Shown here in pieces: positions 27,003 through 36,370 of a stretch of DNA of 64,000 nucleotides. The notes below the pieces were generated by a model. It did no database searches, had not been told where the DNA came from, and saw only the letters and a list, made by a program, of their open reading frames with translations. Numbering within the stretch: the first letter of the stretch is position 1; every line of letters starts with the position of its first letter. This DNA comes from M30B19 sp041741535. Its GTDB lineage: Bacteria > Planctomycetota > Planctomycetia > Pirellulales > Pirellulaceae. Location of the stretch: contig JBGSJV010000045.1 in assembly GCA_041741535.1 (NCBI GenBank), positions 15,817 to 79,816 on the forward strand, read 5' to 3'. Position numbers and translations under genes: made by a program.

Positions 27003-28541
27003 TTACTGCAACTGCATCAGTTGCGGGGATTGATGATGGGTCAGGATCGTTCCCAACAAAGTGAACGGCGACACATCGTAAATGCCAATTTCGACGAATT
27101 GACCAATCAATCGCCGTTGTCCTTGAAACACGACAATACGGTCGCATAACGTACGGCCGGTCAATTGAACCAGATGCGCATCGTCGGCCGTTTCTGTCGC
27201 AATGGTGGCCACTGGCGCATCCACCACACTGGCTGCCGAATGGTCTTCCGCAAACGGTGCGGAATCACCAACCGAAGATGTCAATTCGGAGGGAGAACTC
27301 TTGCCTTTCTCGCTCCACTTGCTTGGTCCTTCCACTAAGATCTCGACCGTGCGTCCCAAGAAAGCGTGATTGTCTTCTTCGCTAATCTGATTCTGGATCG
27401 CCAAGAGTTCGTTGTTGCGGCGTTTCTTAACTTCTTCCGTGATGTCGTCCACGTAGCGTTTGGCACCGACCGTCCCAGGACGTTCGCTGTACTTGAAGAT
27501 AAAACTATTCTTGAAGCGAAACTCGCGGACGACATCGCAAGTCAATTGGAATTCAGCATCGGTTTCACCGCTAAAGCCCACAATGAAATCACTACTGACC
27601 GACGCATCCGGCAACCATTCGCGAATTCGGTGCATCATCTCGCGATAGTCCTCGACCGTGTAACCGCGTTTCATGCGTTTCAATACCTCGTTGCTGCCGC
27701 TTTGCAGCGGAACATGAAGGTAATTGGACACCTTGGGCAAATCACGAACGGCACTTAAAACGTCGTCGGTCATGTCCTTCGGATAATTGGTCACAAACTT
27801 GATTCGACGAAGCCCCTCGATGTCGTGCAGCTGGTGGAGCAAGTCACTAAACCGGGTCGTTCCGTTAGCGTCCGTAAACTTGTAACTGTTGACAGTTTGC
27901 CCCAACAGGGTAATCTCTTTCGCACCCTGTTCGGCCAAGATCTTTGCTTCTGCATAAATCGACTGTGGATCCCGGCCCTGTTCCGGTCCTCGGGTCATCG
28001 GCACAATGCAGTAGGTGCAGAACTTGTCGCAGCCGATCTGGATTCGCAGATAAGCCTGGAAGGGAGTTGGACGCATCGCGGGATCACGCAGAGGATCAAA
28101 TGTCTCGTGGCTCCGCTTGATCGTTTCGGTCGAGCCGTCCGTTCGCTCTTTGCTGATGGCCATGTACTGGCCGCCCGGTTTGGTCTGCGATTGTCGAATC
28201 AACTCTGGAACTTGACGCAATTGACCGGGTCCGACGATAAAGTCGACATAAGGTGCTCGTTGAAAGATCAGCTGTTGGTCTTTTTGGGCCATGCAGCCCA
28301 TCACGCCGATGATCTGTTCGGGGTGCTTGAGCTTATGTTGTCGCAACCTTCCCAAGGCACTGTAGATCTTGTCTTCCGCGTGTTGGCGGACGCTACAAGT
28401 ATTAAAAAGAACCGTGTCCGCGTCGACTGTTGAATCCGTCAGAACGTATCCTTCGCGGCGTAAACTGGCCACGACCATTTCGCTATCCAGGATATTCATC
28501 TGGCAACCGACGGTTTCGATGTATAGCTTCTTTTCAGTCAT
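27003..28541 (-). CDS. miaB: tRNA-2-methylthio-N6-isopentenyladenosine synthase
   Basis: Radical-SAM methylthiotransferase acting on A37 of tRNAs that read UNN codons. 512 residues from ATG 28541. The N-terminal UPF0004 domain carries Cys in IETVGCQMN, NTCSVRQHAEDK and VMGCMAQ for one Fe-S cluster; the radical-SAM CxxxCxxC is CDKFCTYC. The C-terminal TRAM domain is interrupted by ~45 low-complexity residues rich in Ser, Ala and Asp (between VEGPSKWSEKGK and VQLTGRTLCDR). The longer frame to 28571 adds ten residues without homology. It lies within the proA-to-ppk1 run. Confidence 0.94.
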   Translation of the reverse strand: MTEKKLYIETVGCQMNILDSEMVVASLRREGYVLTDSTVDADTVLFNTCSVRQHAEDKIYSALGRLRQHKLKHPEQIIGVMGCMAQKDQQLIFQRAPYVDFIVGPGQLRQVPELIRQSQTKPGGQYMAISKERTDGSTETIKRSHETFDPLRDPAMRPTPFQAYLRIQIGCDKFCTYCIVPMTRGPEQGRDPQSIYAEAKILAEQGAKEITLLGQTVNSYKFTDANGTTRFSDLLHQLHDIEGLRRIKFVTNYPKDMTDDVLSAVRDLPKVSNYLHVPLQSGSNEVLKRMKRGYTVEDYREMMHRIREWLPDASVSSDFIVGFSGETDAEFQLTCDVVREFRFKNSFIFKYSERPGTVGAKRYVDDITEEVKKRRNNELLAIQNQISEEDNHAFLGRTVEILVEGPSKWSEKGKSSPSELTSSVGDSAPFAEDHSAASVVDAPVATIATETADDAHLVQLTGRTLCDRIVVFQGQRRLIGQFVEIGIYDVSPFTLLGTILTHHQSPQLMQLQ

Positions 28542-28684
28542 GTTTCGTACGATCGGGAGGGGATTGCCCAATTTTGGCGAAAATAGGATCAGGGCTCGAG
28601 CCGGTACAGGATAACGGCCCCGCCCCGTTTTTCGAATGGGTCTTGGCCATCGAAGTTGTTCGGCTCACGTGGTTTCCAAAGCAC

Positions 28685-31600
28685 TCACTCGGGTTGGACC
28701 TCGGGCGGTAAAGTCCAACCGTTTTCCTGGGCAGCCCCTCGAGTGGTTACCCGAATTTGCCCCTCCGGTCGGGCCGGGTCGACCAACCAAATCAATTTGC
28801 ACTTCGGGTCACGAGCGCTGGTGACTGCTGGGTCAGGATTCGCCTTCAGGACCAACGCGGTCAGGATCTCGGCCAATGGCCGGTCTTGCTGGTTAAAATT
28901 GGTGATTTTCTGATTCTGGGTGATCCCGTCCAAACGCAATGAATTACCGTCCAATTCGATCGAAAACTGAAACGGCAACTCCGGGTGGGTGGTTTTGATT
29001 TCTGTTTCCAATTCTACCAAGGCGTTGATCAAATCTTGCTCGGGAATATTCAGGCTCAATGACGATCGCAAAAGTTCGGACAAGTCCTTGGGGCCAGATG
29101 AGCTCGAAGTTATCGGCTGGTTGCTCACGACCGCCGTTCCGCCTCCGCCGGCGTTAATCGCAGTGAAGTAGATTTCAGTCGCGGCCGCCAAATTACTTAG
29201 GGCGTGAGGTCGCAACCAAACATTGAGCGTCGGCACTCGATCGTGTTGACCGGCACGCACAAGTCCGCTGACATCGTTTAGCATCGTGTCGTATCGCAAC
29301 AAGGCGTTTTCCCAATAGGCAACGCGCGGCAGTCCCAACATGCTTCGCTTGACCGACTCGGACATGGTTGACAAATCATCCAGGATCGGCCGCAGGACCT
29401 CGCCCACGGGTTGCGCTCGATCGCCGACCACCTTCCATTCAACATAGGTTTCCCCGCCCTCCGCAGCATGTACCGATAAATACATCATGCGCACCGCCGT
29501 CGGGACGCGGTCTTTGACCAACTGCCCCAACCACTGCCAACGACTGCCTAACCAATCCTGGCCCTGCGCGTTCCAGATCGTGACCGGGTTGATGAACAGT
29601 TGCACGTGACGTTGGGCATCCGAAAAAGTTAGCAGACTGGCCATGGTCCCGGTGAATTGCGTTTGCCCATGATTTTGTACGGCCGACGTCACCAACTCCG
29701 GCGTCCCAACCAACATGCGCAGGACCGGTAGCATGCGATCGTCGATCTGGATGTCCGAGAGCGTTGGGTCGAACGTGTCATCGTCCACGCGGTCGAGGGG
29801 AGCCGTCGCCAGTCCGTCGGCGAAATCGGCGGGCATTGGAGCCGTCAATTGTAGCCAGGCTGCTTCGATCGCCTCGCCTTCTCCTCGGGCTAATAAGTAA
29901 TGATAGACGGTGGGTCTCTCGGGAGATGTGCCGTCATCGCCGGTTGGGCTTGGAGCCGGTTTGTCCCGAATCTCTGAGTTTTCACCCTTGTCAGGTCCAA
30001 CCGGTGATGAGGTCTTCGGACCGGCCTCCGCAAATGCATCTTGACTAGCTTCCGTTTCCACCGCGGCAGTGATCACCGGTATCTCGCAGGAAGCGACCAA
30101 TTTCCAGCCCGGCAACGAGGCCTCGACGGACGTCTCACTCTCCAGCAACATCACATGTTGAACCCGATCAAGAGCCTGATATTGGCCGATCAACACGCGC
30201 GTAAATTGTTCGACCTGGTAGGCCTCTCGCCACGTCTGAATCGCGGCCGCGTATCCCGTCGGATTGGGTCCATCCAATGCTCTTAGTAGTGGATCAACGG
30301 TGGCCGCCGATTTCCAAAAATCGCGATGGACGATGAGAAGTCCTGATGGATTGTTCGGCAAACCATCAACAGTTAACGGCAAACCAACGGTGGGTGACTC
30401 CCACAACAACCGACCGTCGTCTGGGACCAGTTCTTGTTTCCATCCTGTCGGCTGACTTGGAACGATGGCTTCCTCCGGGGTCTGTATGGGGGAATGATTC
30501 TTGGTCACGGTTTCACGCTCCGCAACCTCGTTGGTCGCGGGACCAGCGACGATCCACCACAACAGGGCGACGAGTGCTGCACCGCCCGAAACACAGCAGG
30601 CGACGATCGGCGGCGACCAAAAACTGTTTTGTCGCCCACTACGTCGTAAATGGGATCGAGACGCGGGCCGACCGACCGGATCGTTGCGGACGCCGGCCTC
30701 GCCCTCGGTTGCCGATGAGCCTTCGACCGGGCTACCTTGCGTGTTGATCACAATTGCGGGGACGGGCACCGTCTTGATCAGTTCTGGAATTTCGCTGGCC
30801 TTGATGGTTTCGAGTTCTTTGGTCCAACCATTACCCGGCCACGTCCGGCAGGTCTCCCGCAGTAATTTGGCGGCCGGCGAAATGTTAAAGAAGGCCTGCG
30901 TGGGCTCGGCGCTTTGTTTTAATAATCCGCGCAGGGCTTGAGCAGTGTCCGCTGCTCCTGGTCGCTGCAGCGGGTTTGGGGATGTCAATTTCTCCACCAG
31001 CGTGCGAATTGGTCCCGGAACACTTGGCGGAAGAAGGTTCGCGTGCGCGTGCCGTTTTGCCCCCAGTTTGTGTTCCAACGTTTCTATGCCTTCGGTGGGC
31101 TCCGAACCCCTCAGCAAGAATGCCAACAGAGTGCCCAAACAAAACAAATCGGCGGCCGGCGTCGCCCACCCACGTTCACTGGCCATTTCTTTAGGCCCCA
31201 CGTTGTCCGGATCGGGTTTGCCCGTTTTGTCCAATCTTTCGACGATCTCGGGCGGCAAAAAATCGAGTGGAGTCCATCGCGACTTAGGCGTCGTGGTTGC
31301 CAACAAGTCTTGATAGAGCAAGTTGACATCGCCGTTTGGCCCTCCGCCCCCCAGCAACAAGCTTGCCAAAAACGGGGTGCGCAAATAGGAGCCGGGCAGC
31401 GAGCAGAGAACCGCTCGCTTGTTGGCCGTGATCAACACGCCAGAGGGGTCCCAAAAGCCGATCGGCAAATCACGCTCGTGAAGTTCGGTCAACCCTGTTG
31501 CGAGATCCAGTCCCCACTGCAGGATGCGTTTCAAGGACGGGGCTGGGTTGGCTTTTGCGAACTCGGGAGCCAACCGTTGTGCTAAAGATTGCGCCGTCCA

Positions 31601-32194
31601 ATTTACTTCAGCCGTCGTTTCCTCGGACGTTGATCCGGATTCGGATGACTTGGGGAGTTCGGTGCACGGCGGAGCGAGGACCGCACAATGAGATTCGGCC
31701 ACCACGGAGCCCCAAGGTACCCATAGATGTGGCGATTTCAATTGTTTTTCCTGAGCCAACCGTGCCACTCTTCGTTGGTTCGCGGCCCAATCGGTCGCAT
31801 TCAATCGCTCGCCAAACAACGCAAGTCCTTGGGGTTCGTTGAAGCCCACGTCCTCCCTGGTTCGGCGCTTTTCCACCACCCAATAGTGGTGTGGCAGTCC
31901 CCAATCCTTGGCTTGACCAACCAACTTGAACGGACCAATCTCCAAAGGAGTTGCTTGTCCTGTTAGCAGAATTTGCCCCTGATAACGCGTCAGCAACTCG
32001 TGGCCAATCAACCATTCCATCAAACGAAATTGAGCCGAGGCTAGGGCGGTGGGGTCGGGCGCCGCGGTTCCGAGCGTTTTCAGGGCCGCGTCCTTCCAGG
32101 TCGCGACCTCGGCTCGCACGATGGCCACTTGGGCGGGTTCCAATAGGCCCGATGCTTCGATTCTTTCCCAGATCGGTAGGCTCTCAATTCTCAT
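28685..32194 (-). CDS. Large membrane protein with a degenerate kinase domain (pseudokinase)
   Basis: A 1169-residue protein. Residues ~65-470 follow the order of a planctomycete Hanks-type kinase, but key motifs are absent: no glycine-rich loop, the HRD-like segment reads HERDLPIGFWDPSG (about 236-250) without the catalytic Lys-x-x-Asn, and no DFG is seen. The late kinase lobe is recognisable (ADLFCLGTLLAFLL; NPLQRPGAADTAQALRGLL). One transmembrane helix lies near 531-555, followed by ~600 residues outside the membrane ending in a small alpha/beta domain. It starts 8 bp after proA. A scaffold or sensor role is inference; no catalytic activity is predicted. Confidence 0.7.
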   Translation of the reverse strand: MRIESLPIWERIEASGLLEPAQVAIVRAEVATWKDAALKTLGTAAPDPTALASAQFRLMEWLIGHELLTRYQGQILLTGQATPLEIGPFKLVGQAKDWGLPHHYWVVEKRRTREDVGFNEPQGLALFGERLNATDWAANQRRVARLAQEKQLKSPHLWVPWGSVVAESHCAVLAPPCTELPKSSESGSTSEETTAEVNWTAQSLAQRLAPEFAKANPAPSLKRILQWGLDLATGLTELHERDLPIGFWDPSGVLITANKRAVLCSLPGSYLRTPFLASLLLGGGGPNGDVNLLYQDLLATTTPKSRWTPLDFLPPEIVERLDKTGKPDPDNVGPKEMASERGWATPAADLFCLGTLLAFLLRGSEPTEGIETLEHKLGAKRHAHANLLPPSVPGPIRTLVEKLTSPNPLQRPGAADTAQALRGLLKQSAEPTQAFFNISPAAKLLRETCRTWPGNGWTKELETIKASEIPELIKTVPVPAIVINTQGSPVEGSSATEGEAGVRNDPVGRPASRSHLRRSGRQNSFWSPPIVACCVSGGAALVALLWWIVAGPATNEVAERETVTKNHSPIQTPEEAIVPSQPTGWKQELVPDDGRLLWESPTVGLPLTVDGLPNNPSGLLIVHRDFWKSAATVDPLLRALDGPNPTGYAAAIQTWREAYQVEQFTRVLIGQYQALDRVQHVMLLESETSVEASLPGWKLVASCEIPVITAAVETEASQDAFAEAGPKTSSPVGPDKGENSEIRDKPAPSPTGDDGTSPERPTVYHYLLARGEGEAIEAAWLQLTAPMPADFADGLATAPLDRVDDDTFDPTLSDIQIDDRMLPVLRMLVGTPELVTSAVQNHGQTQFTGTMASLLTFSDAQRHVQLFINPVTIWNAQGQDWLGSRWQWLGQLVKDRVPTAVRMMYLSVHAAEGGETYVEWKVVGDRAQPVGEVLRPILDDLSTMSESVKRSMLGLPRVAYWENALLRYDTMLNDVSGLVRAGQHDRVPTLNVWLRPHALSNLAAATEIYFTAINAGGGGTAVVSNQPITSSSSGPKDLSELLRSSLSLNIPEQDLINALVELETEIKTTHPELPFQFSIELDGNSLRLDGITQNQKITNFNQQDRPLAEILTALVLKANPDPAVTSARDPKCKLIWLVDPARPEGQIRVTTRGAAQENGWTLPPEVQPE

Positions 32195-32202
32195 ACTCGA
32201 CC

Positions 32203-33435
32203 TTATGTTCGAATTTGTCCGGTGCCGTGGATGAAATACTTGTTGGTGACCAATTGCTCCAAGCCAATTGGCCCCCGGTGATGGAGTTTCTCCGTGCTAA
32301 TCGCTAACTCCGCACCGCGTCCCAGTTGTCCGCCGTCTGTAAATCGAGTCGAGGCGTTATGATAAACGGCAGCGCAATCCACTTGGGTCATGAATTCCTG
32401 GGCACGGGAATGGTCGTTTGTGACGATTGTTGCGGAATGCCCACCGCTGTGCCGATTGATTTGCTGAATTGCCCCCGACACATCTTGGGCCAATCCAATC
32501 AAGATCTTGTAATCCAAGAATTCTTCATCCCACCGCTCTGGAGTGTCGAGTGGCTGCCATGGAGGCTCCGCTGCAGCCACGACTTTGGTGAATCCAGACA
32601 TCCGTTCGACAAGTTCCGGATCGGCCCAAACCAAAATTCCCTGTTGACCCAGGAGTTGACACAGTTTGAACGCTCGTGTCCCAAGTTCGGGTAAACTGGC
32701 GTCCAACAAGACTTTGTCGAGCGCGTTGCAAGCCGAGATTTTTTGGAGTTTGGCGTTTTGTATCAATCTCAATGCCATTTCCCAATCGGCCGAAGATTCG
32801 ACAAACAAGAAGTTGTTTCCGCGTCCACTGATTAAGACCGGGCACGTTGCATATCGTTTGACCAGGGCAATCAGCCCATTTCCCCCGCGCGGGACAATGA
32901 GATCGATTCGCTCGGGCGGTTGCGCTAGAAACTGTTCGGTTTGGCCACGGTCCAAAGTGAGCAACTGGACCCAATCGCTCGTTAGGTCGTGTTCGAGCAA
33001 CGCGGATTGCCAAGTTTCCCACAAGACTTGATTGGTTCTTTGGGCTTCTCGACCGCCTTTGAGCAAGATTCGGCTTCCCGCTTTGAAGGCGATCGACGTC
33101 GCCTCAATCGTTACATCTGGGCGTGACTCGTATATGATCAAGATCGTGCCAAACGGAACCGCTCGATTGATGACCCTCAAGCCGTTGGGTAGCGTTTGTT
33201 CATCGAGGATTTCTCCGACCGGATCGGGTTGGGCAGCGACCGCTTGCAAGGCCACGGACATTTCGTCAACTTTGGAATCTTTCACAGACAGACGGTCGTA
33301 CAACGCTCGGTCGGGATGTCCCGCGGCGGCCGCCAAATCCTCCGCATTGGCGTCCAAGATGGACGCCCGCCTCGTTTGGAGCAGGTCGGACATCGTTAAG
33401 AGTACCGCGTTTTTCTGCGCAGTTGAAAGAAACAT
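32203..33435 (-). CDS. proA: Gamma-glutamyl phosphate reductase (ProA-like)
   Basis: NADPH-dependent reduction of glutamyl-5-phosphate to the semialdehyde in proline synthesis. 410 residues, normal length. Supporting stretches: IIYESRPDVTIEATSIAFKAGSR is close to the family (split here as YESRPDVT and KAGSRILLKGG), the active-site Cys lies in SACNALDKVL, and the C-terminus NASTRFTDGGQLGRGAEL is well kept. Odd: the usual Gly-x-Gly-x-Cys-His-x-Tyr-Val-Asp segment reads GRGNNFLFVE. ATG 33435 has AAGG five bases upstream; GTG 33441 overlaps that site. It heads the five-gene minus-strand run. proB is not present here. Confidence 0.88.
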   Translation of the reverse strand: MFLSTAQKNAVLLTMSDLLQTRRASILDANAEDLAAAAGHPDRALYDRLSVKDSKVDEMSVALQAVAAQPDPVGEILDEQTLPNGLRVINRAVPFGTILIIYESRPDVTIEATSIAFKAGSRILLKGGREAQRTNQVLWETWQSALLEHDLTSDWVQLLTLDRGQTEQFLAQPPERIDLIVPRGGNGLIALVKRYATCPVLISGRGNNFLFVESSADWEMALRLIQNAKLQKISACNALDKVLLDASLPELGTRAFKLCQLLGQQGILVWADPELVERMSGFTKVVAAAEPPWQPLDTPERWDEEFLDYKILIGLAQDVSGAIQQINRHSGGHSATIVTNDHSRAQEFMTQVDCAAVYHNASTRFTDGGQLGRGAELAISTEKLHHRGPIGLEQLVTNKYFIHGTGQIRT

Positions 33436-33441
33436 CGACAC

Positions 33442-33745
33442 CTTTCATCAGACACAACCGTCCGCTCATCAGACATAACCGGCCGCCACGGCCGCCGGAT
33501 ACCCCGTACTCAACTCGAAAAACCGTCGTAAACGGGTGCCTCACTCCTCAATTATGGCGGCAACCAGGGCTCCAAGGCGAGCCCGCTTCACCCCACGTCC
33601 GAATAACATTTTACCCGGAATGTGGTTGGTTCAGTCTACAACCATGGCCGGAACTCAACTATGATATTTCGAACGGCGGTGGTGTTTCCGGGCAGCGCCC
33701 CGCTGCTGGCGCCACTTTTCTCCACATGTACCTTGGTCGATTTCC
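33442..33745. other. Divergent intergenic stretch
   Basis: About 300 bases between proA (minus) and a secreted-protein gene (plus). Next to proA lies an imperfect direct repeat of about 21 bp beginning CATCAGACA (33446-33466 and 33467-33487). No promoter boxes were clear. No gene was seen. Confidence 0.45.
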
Positions 33746-35068
33746 ATGCTGCAAAAATGTGAAGTATTGCTCTCGATGTTAGCAGGTTTGGTCCTCTTTC
33801 ATGTTGGAGAATCGCTGGAGTTGGTTGGCGTCCGCCAGACGCATGCCCAAGAATTGCCGACCGAGGACGGAGCCCGGACTTTAGCCGATGGTGTTCTTAC
33901 CGTGGTCGCTCCGAACATTGACGTGAATGAAGGGGTCGTTTATCCGCGTGAATTTGCCGGGTTAACCCCCAAAAACTACATACCCAATCATATCCCCAAT
34001 GCTGCGACCTTAGCGGGTCGGTCAACGGGTGTTACCCGGTACCGAGACACTTGGCAATTGGAATTTGCCTTCAAAGAACTGCGATACCTGGAAGTGAAAC
34101 TGCCATTGCCGGACGGCAATTCTCAAGCGGCCGGTGTGTGGTATATGGTGTATCGGGTTCGGAATTTGGACCAACACCTTAGTTTTCCTTCCGATGCAGC
34201 CAACGGTGAGATCAAACCGAATACCACCACCCGACTCGCGGACTTGGACCCCAGTATTTTACCAGGCCGCTTTTTCCCCGCGTTTCAATTAGAAGGTTGG
34301 GTTGAGGATTTGACTGGGGATTACGTCTTGCGTGGGTATCGCGATCGAGTTCTACCGGCGGCTGTCCCGCAAATTGCGGCTGCCGAGAAGATGACCGGCC
34401 GTCTGCGGGACAATATCGAAATGGCCCGCGAAGACCTAGCCGCAAGCGACGCATCTCAGGAGTTTTGGGGCGTGGCAACGTGGTTGGATGTTGACCCACG
34501 AATTAATTTTGCGTCGGTAACGGTGCAGGGCCTTTCCAATGCTTTTCGCAGCGACAGTTTTGATGAATCCGCCAAGCATGAAGTCAAGACTTTGCAGATC
34601 AACTTTTGGCGTCCCGGCGACTCCAATCTGGAAACGTCCCGCTTCCGTCTCGGCATTGCCTTTGAAGACGAGGATGCCGATCGACAACAACAATTGGTGC
34701 AGAAGTACCGATTGCCTGGCCCAGAATTGGTGATTGATCGAATCCAACCACAAACCGGAGCCCCGACTCGCTTGGGTTACGTGCCGGCCGACTTCAATCT
34801 GGAATCGAAGTCTTCGGCCGCCGTTCAAGAATTGGACAATGGCACCGTTCCGGAAGCAGTCGCGGCATTCTTGACGAAAATGGAAGCAGCGGGTGCCGAC
34901 AATCTAACTGTAACCGCTACCGCCCCGGGGTCCCGGTGGCTGGTGACCGGCGCGAATGGGCAGACTTGGACCGTTGGCCTCCAGCCATTAACGTGGCAAT
35001 TCAACGGCGAGAAGTTCGAATTCGTCGGGCCTCTTGATCACTTCTGGGATTTTCGCTATATTCACTAG
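33746..35068 (+). CDS. Exported protein of unknown function
   Basis: A 440-residue protein with an N-terminal hydrophobic segment (LLSMLAGLVLFHVG) and likely signal cleavage after THAQ near residue 35. The mature part is beta-rich, without Cys pairs or enzyme motifs that I recognise. Recurrent features are an Asn-Tyr-Ile-Pro-Asn-His segment early on, and a C-terminal Trp/Phe-rich end (HFWDFRYIH). I recall similar exported proteins in other planctomycetes but cannot name a family. It is transcribed towards rpmA, 54 bp ahead of it, so co-transcription is possible. Confidence 0.65.
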   Translation: MLQKCEVLLSMLAGLVLFHVGESLELVGVRQTHAQELPTEDGARTLADGVLTVVAPNIDVNEGVVYPREFAGLTPKNYIPNHIPNAATLAGRSTGVTRYRDTWQLEFAFKELRYLEVKLPLPDGNSQAAGVWYMVYRVRNLDQHLSFPSDAANGEIKPNTTTRLADLDPSILPGRFFPAFQLEGWVEDLTGDYVLRGYRDRVLPAAVPQIAAAEKMTGRLRDNIEMAREDLAASDASQEFWGVATWLDVDPRINFASVTVQGLSNAFRSDSFDESAKHEVKTLQINFWRPGDSNLETSRFRLGIAFEDEDADRQQQLVQKYRLPGPELVIDRIQPQTGAPTRLGYVPADFNLESKSSAAVQELDNGTVPEAVAAFLTKMEAAGADNLTVTATAPGSRWLVTGANGQTWTVGLQPLTWQFNGEKFEFVGPLDHFWDFRYIH

Positions 35069-35122
35069 GCTCCGCCGTAGTCGGCCGGAACTCTTTCATT
35101 CTACTCCAGAGAGAATTGTCAA

Positions 35123-35386
35123 ATGGCACATAAAAAGGGACAAGGTTCGACTCGCAACGGTCGGGATTCGAATGCACAACGCCGCGGTGTAAAGCGGTTT
35201 GGTGGTGAGTTGGTCGGTCCAGGCAATATCTTGGTTCGCCAAGTTGGTACCGTTTTTCATGCTGGCAAGAACGTTGGCCAAGGTAACGATTACACCTTGT
35301 ACGCCTTGGTCGCCGGCAAAATCATGTTTGATCGTGATGGCCGTCGCATCAACGTTATCCCGGAAGAAGCTGCAACCGCGAATTAA
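35123..35386 (+). CDS. rpmA: 50S ribosomal protein L27
   Basis: Large-subunit ribosomal protein whose N-terminus reaches the peptidyl-transferase centre. 87 residues, normal length. MAHKKGQGSTRNGRDSNAQR and GNILVRQVGTVFHAGKNVG are clear family signatures. There is no Firmicute-type cleavable N-terminal extension. The usual upstream partner rplU (L21) and downstream obgE are absent, as is common for scattered ribosomal genes in planctomycetes. It is followed by a strong terminator at 35453-35484. Confidence 0.98.
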   Translation: MAHKKGQGSTRNGRDSNAQRRGVKRFGGELVGPGNILVRQVGTVFHAGKNVGQGNDYTLYALVAGKIMFDRDGRRINVIPEEAATAN

Positions 35387-35452
35387 CACTCCACCGTTCG
35401 CGTGGGATTCAAGCCTTGTAGCCAGCGATTCCCAGTTCAAAACTAGAAAATA

Positions 35453-35488
35453 AAAAACCTCGCGTGAAACCACGCGAGGTTTTTTTGT
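35453..35488. terminator. Intrinsic terminator after rpmA
   Basis: AACCTCGCGTG and CACGCGAGGTT form a long perfect stem around AAAC, flanked by an A-run and a T-run, so it serves rpmA and possibly the converging gene ending at 35558. Confidence 0.92.
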
Positions 35489-35557
35489 TGGCCGAATTTA
35501 GGGTCAATCCGGGTCCGTCCCCGTTGAGGACATCGCATACCCCTGTGAGGACAAAAC

Positions 35558-36370
35558 TTAGTTGCGAACTTCCAAGCGATTTTCGACTTGCGAAACACCC
35601 GCTTCTAATTTGAGCATCCGGCCGATGCGTTGCTTCTCTTCTTCGGAGTTCACAATTCCCGAAACGATCGCGGTCCGATTTACCAAGCTGACCGATACGT
35701 TGGAATTTTGTAAGTTTGGAATCGAACGGATTCGGGAAACCAAGACCTGGTTCTGCACTGGAGTTTGCAGCAATTGGGTTGTTGGTGCGGTCAGGTGTGA
35801 AGTGGCGGCCGTGTTGAACGACAAGACACTACGTACGGGGGTGGCTTGTTGACTTCCGATGAAACCGATCTGGCCGAACTGATTGATGCCAAATTGACCA
35901 AACGGCGAATTGAATTGGTTCATGCCCCCGACATTGCCGGCACCTTGAACGTTTTGCGTCCGAGCCGCTTGTCCACCGGCAGCGCTTTCCGCCGCATTTC
36001 CAGTCACTTGCACGGCTTCGCTATTTCCAACTCGGGTAAACGGATGGACCACTGTCTCACCGGAAACGCCCGCAAAACGTGGGCGTCGAATGTCGTCAAA
36101 TTGGTAATCCGCGCCGCCCAGCTCAAGCGATTGCTGATTGAAGTCGTTGCCGGGAGCCGCACCGCCAGTTCCCCCAGTACCGCCCGTTCCTCCGGTACCG
36201 CCGGTTCCCCCCGTACCGCCTGTCCCCCCAGTTCCGCCCGTTCCACCGCCCCCAGTTCCACCACCGCCAGTTTGCCCAAATGCAACGTTCGAAATCCCGA
36301 CCAACGTGGTGACGATCAAGGCACCAAGTATGAAACGGAGGACGTGAACCGTCCATCGAGAATTGAGCAT
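35558..36370 (-). CDS. Exported BON-domain protein with Gly-Gly-Thr tract
   Basis: A 270-residue secreted or periplasmic protein. ATG 36370 is preceded by GGAG at about 9-nt spacing and opens a typical signal peptide (FILGALIVTTLVGISNVAFG). The mature N-terminus is an uninterrupted tract of GGT-type tripeptides (about residues 34-70) encoded by a 9-bp nucleotide repeat. The middle is Gln/Asn-rich. The C-terminal ~70 residues form a BON domain (VSVSLVNRTAIVSGIVNSEE), a fold linked to membrane or surface association. The upstream in-frame ATG at 36394 adds eight residues ahead of the signal peptide and is unlikely. Confidence 0.75.
   Translation of the reverse strand: MLNSRWTVHVLRFILGALIVTTLVGISNVAFGQTGGGGTGGGGTGGTGGTGGTGGTGGTGGTGGTGGTGGAAPGNDFNQQSLELGGADYQFDDIRRPRFAGVSGETVVHPFTRVGNSEAVQVTGNAAESAAGGQAARTQNVQGAGNVGGMNQFNSPFGQFGINQFGQIGFIGSQQATPVRSVLSFNTAATSHLTAPTTQLLQTPVQNQVLVSRIRSIPNLQNSNVSVSLVNRTAIVSGIVNSEEEKQRIGRMLKLEAGVSQVENRLEVRN
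36163..36272. repeat. 9-bp-period Gly-Gly-Thr coding repeat
   Basis: About twelve units of a degenerate 9-bp repeat (consensus GGCGGTACG on the minus strand) encoding Gly-Gly-Thr. Such tracts are prone to length change by slippage in multiples that keep the frame. Confidence 0.7.

Noticed and set aside
28685..32194. Call as an active Ser/Thr kinase
   Set aside because: The glycine loop, catalytic Lys-x-x-Asn and DFG motifs are missing, so it is described as a pseudokinase.
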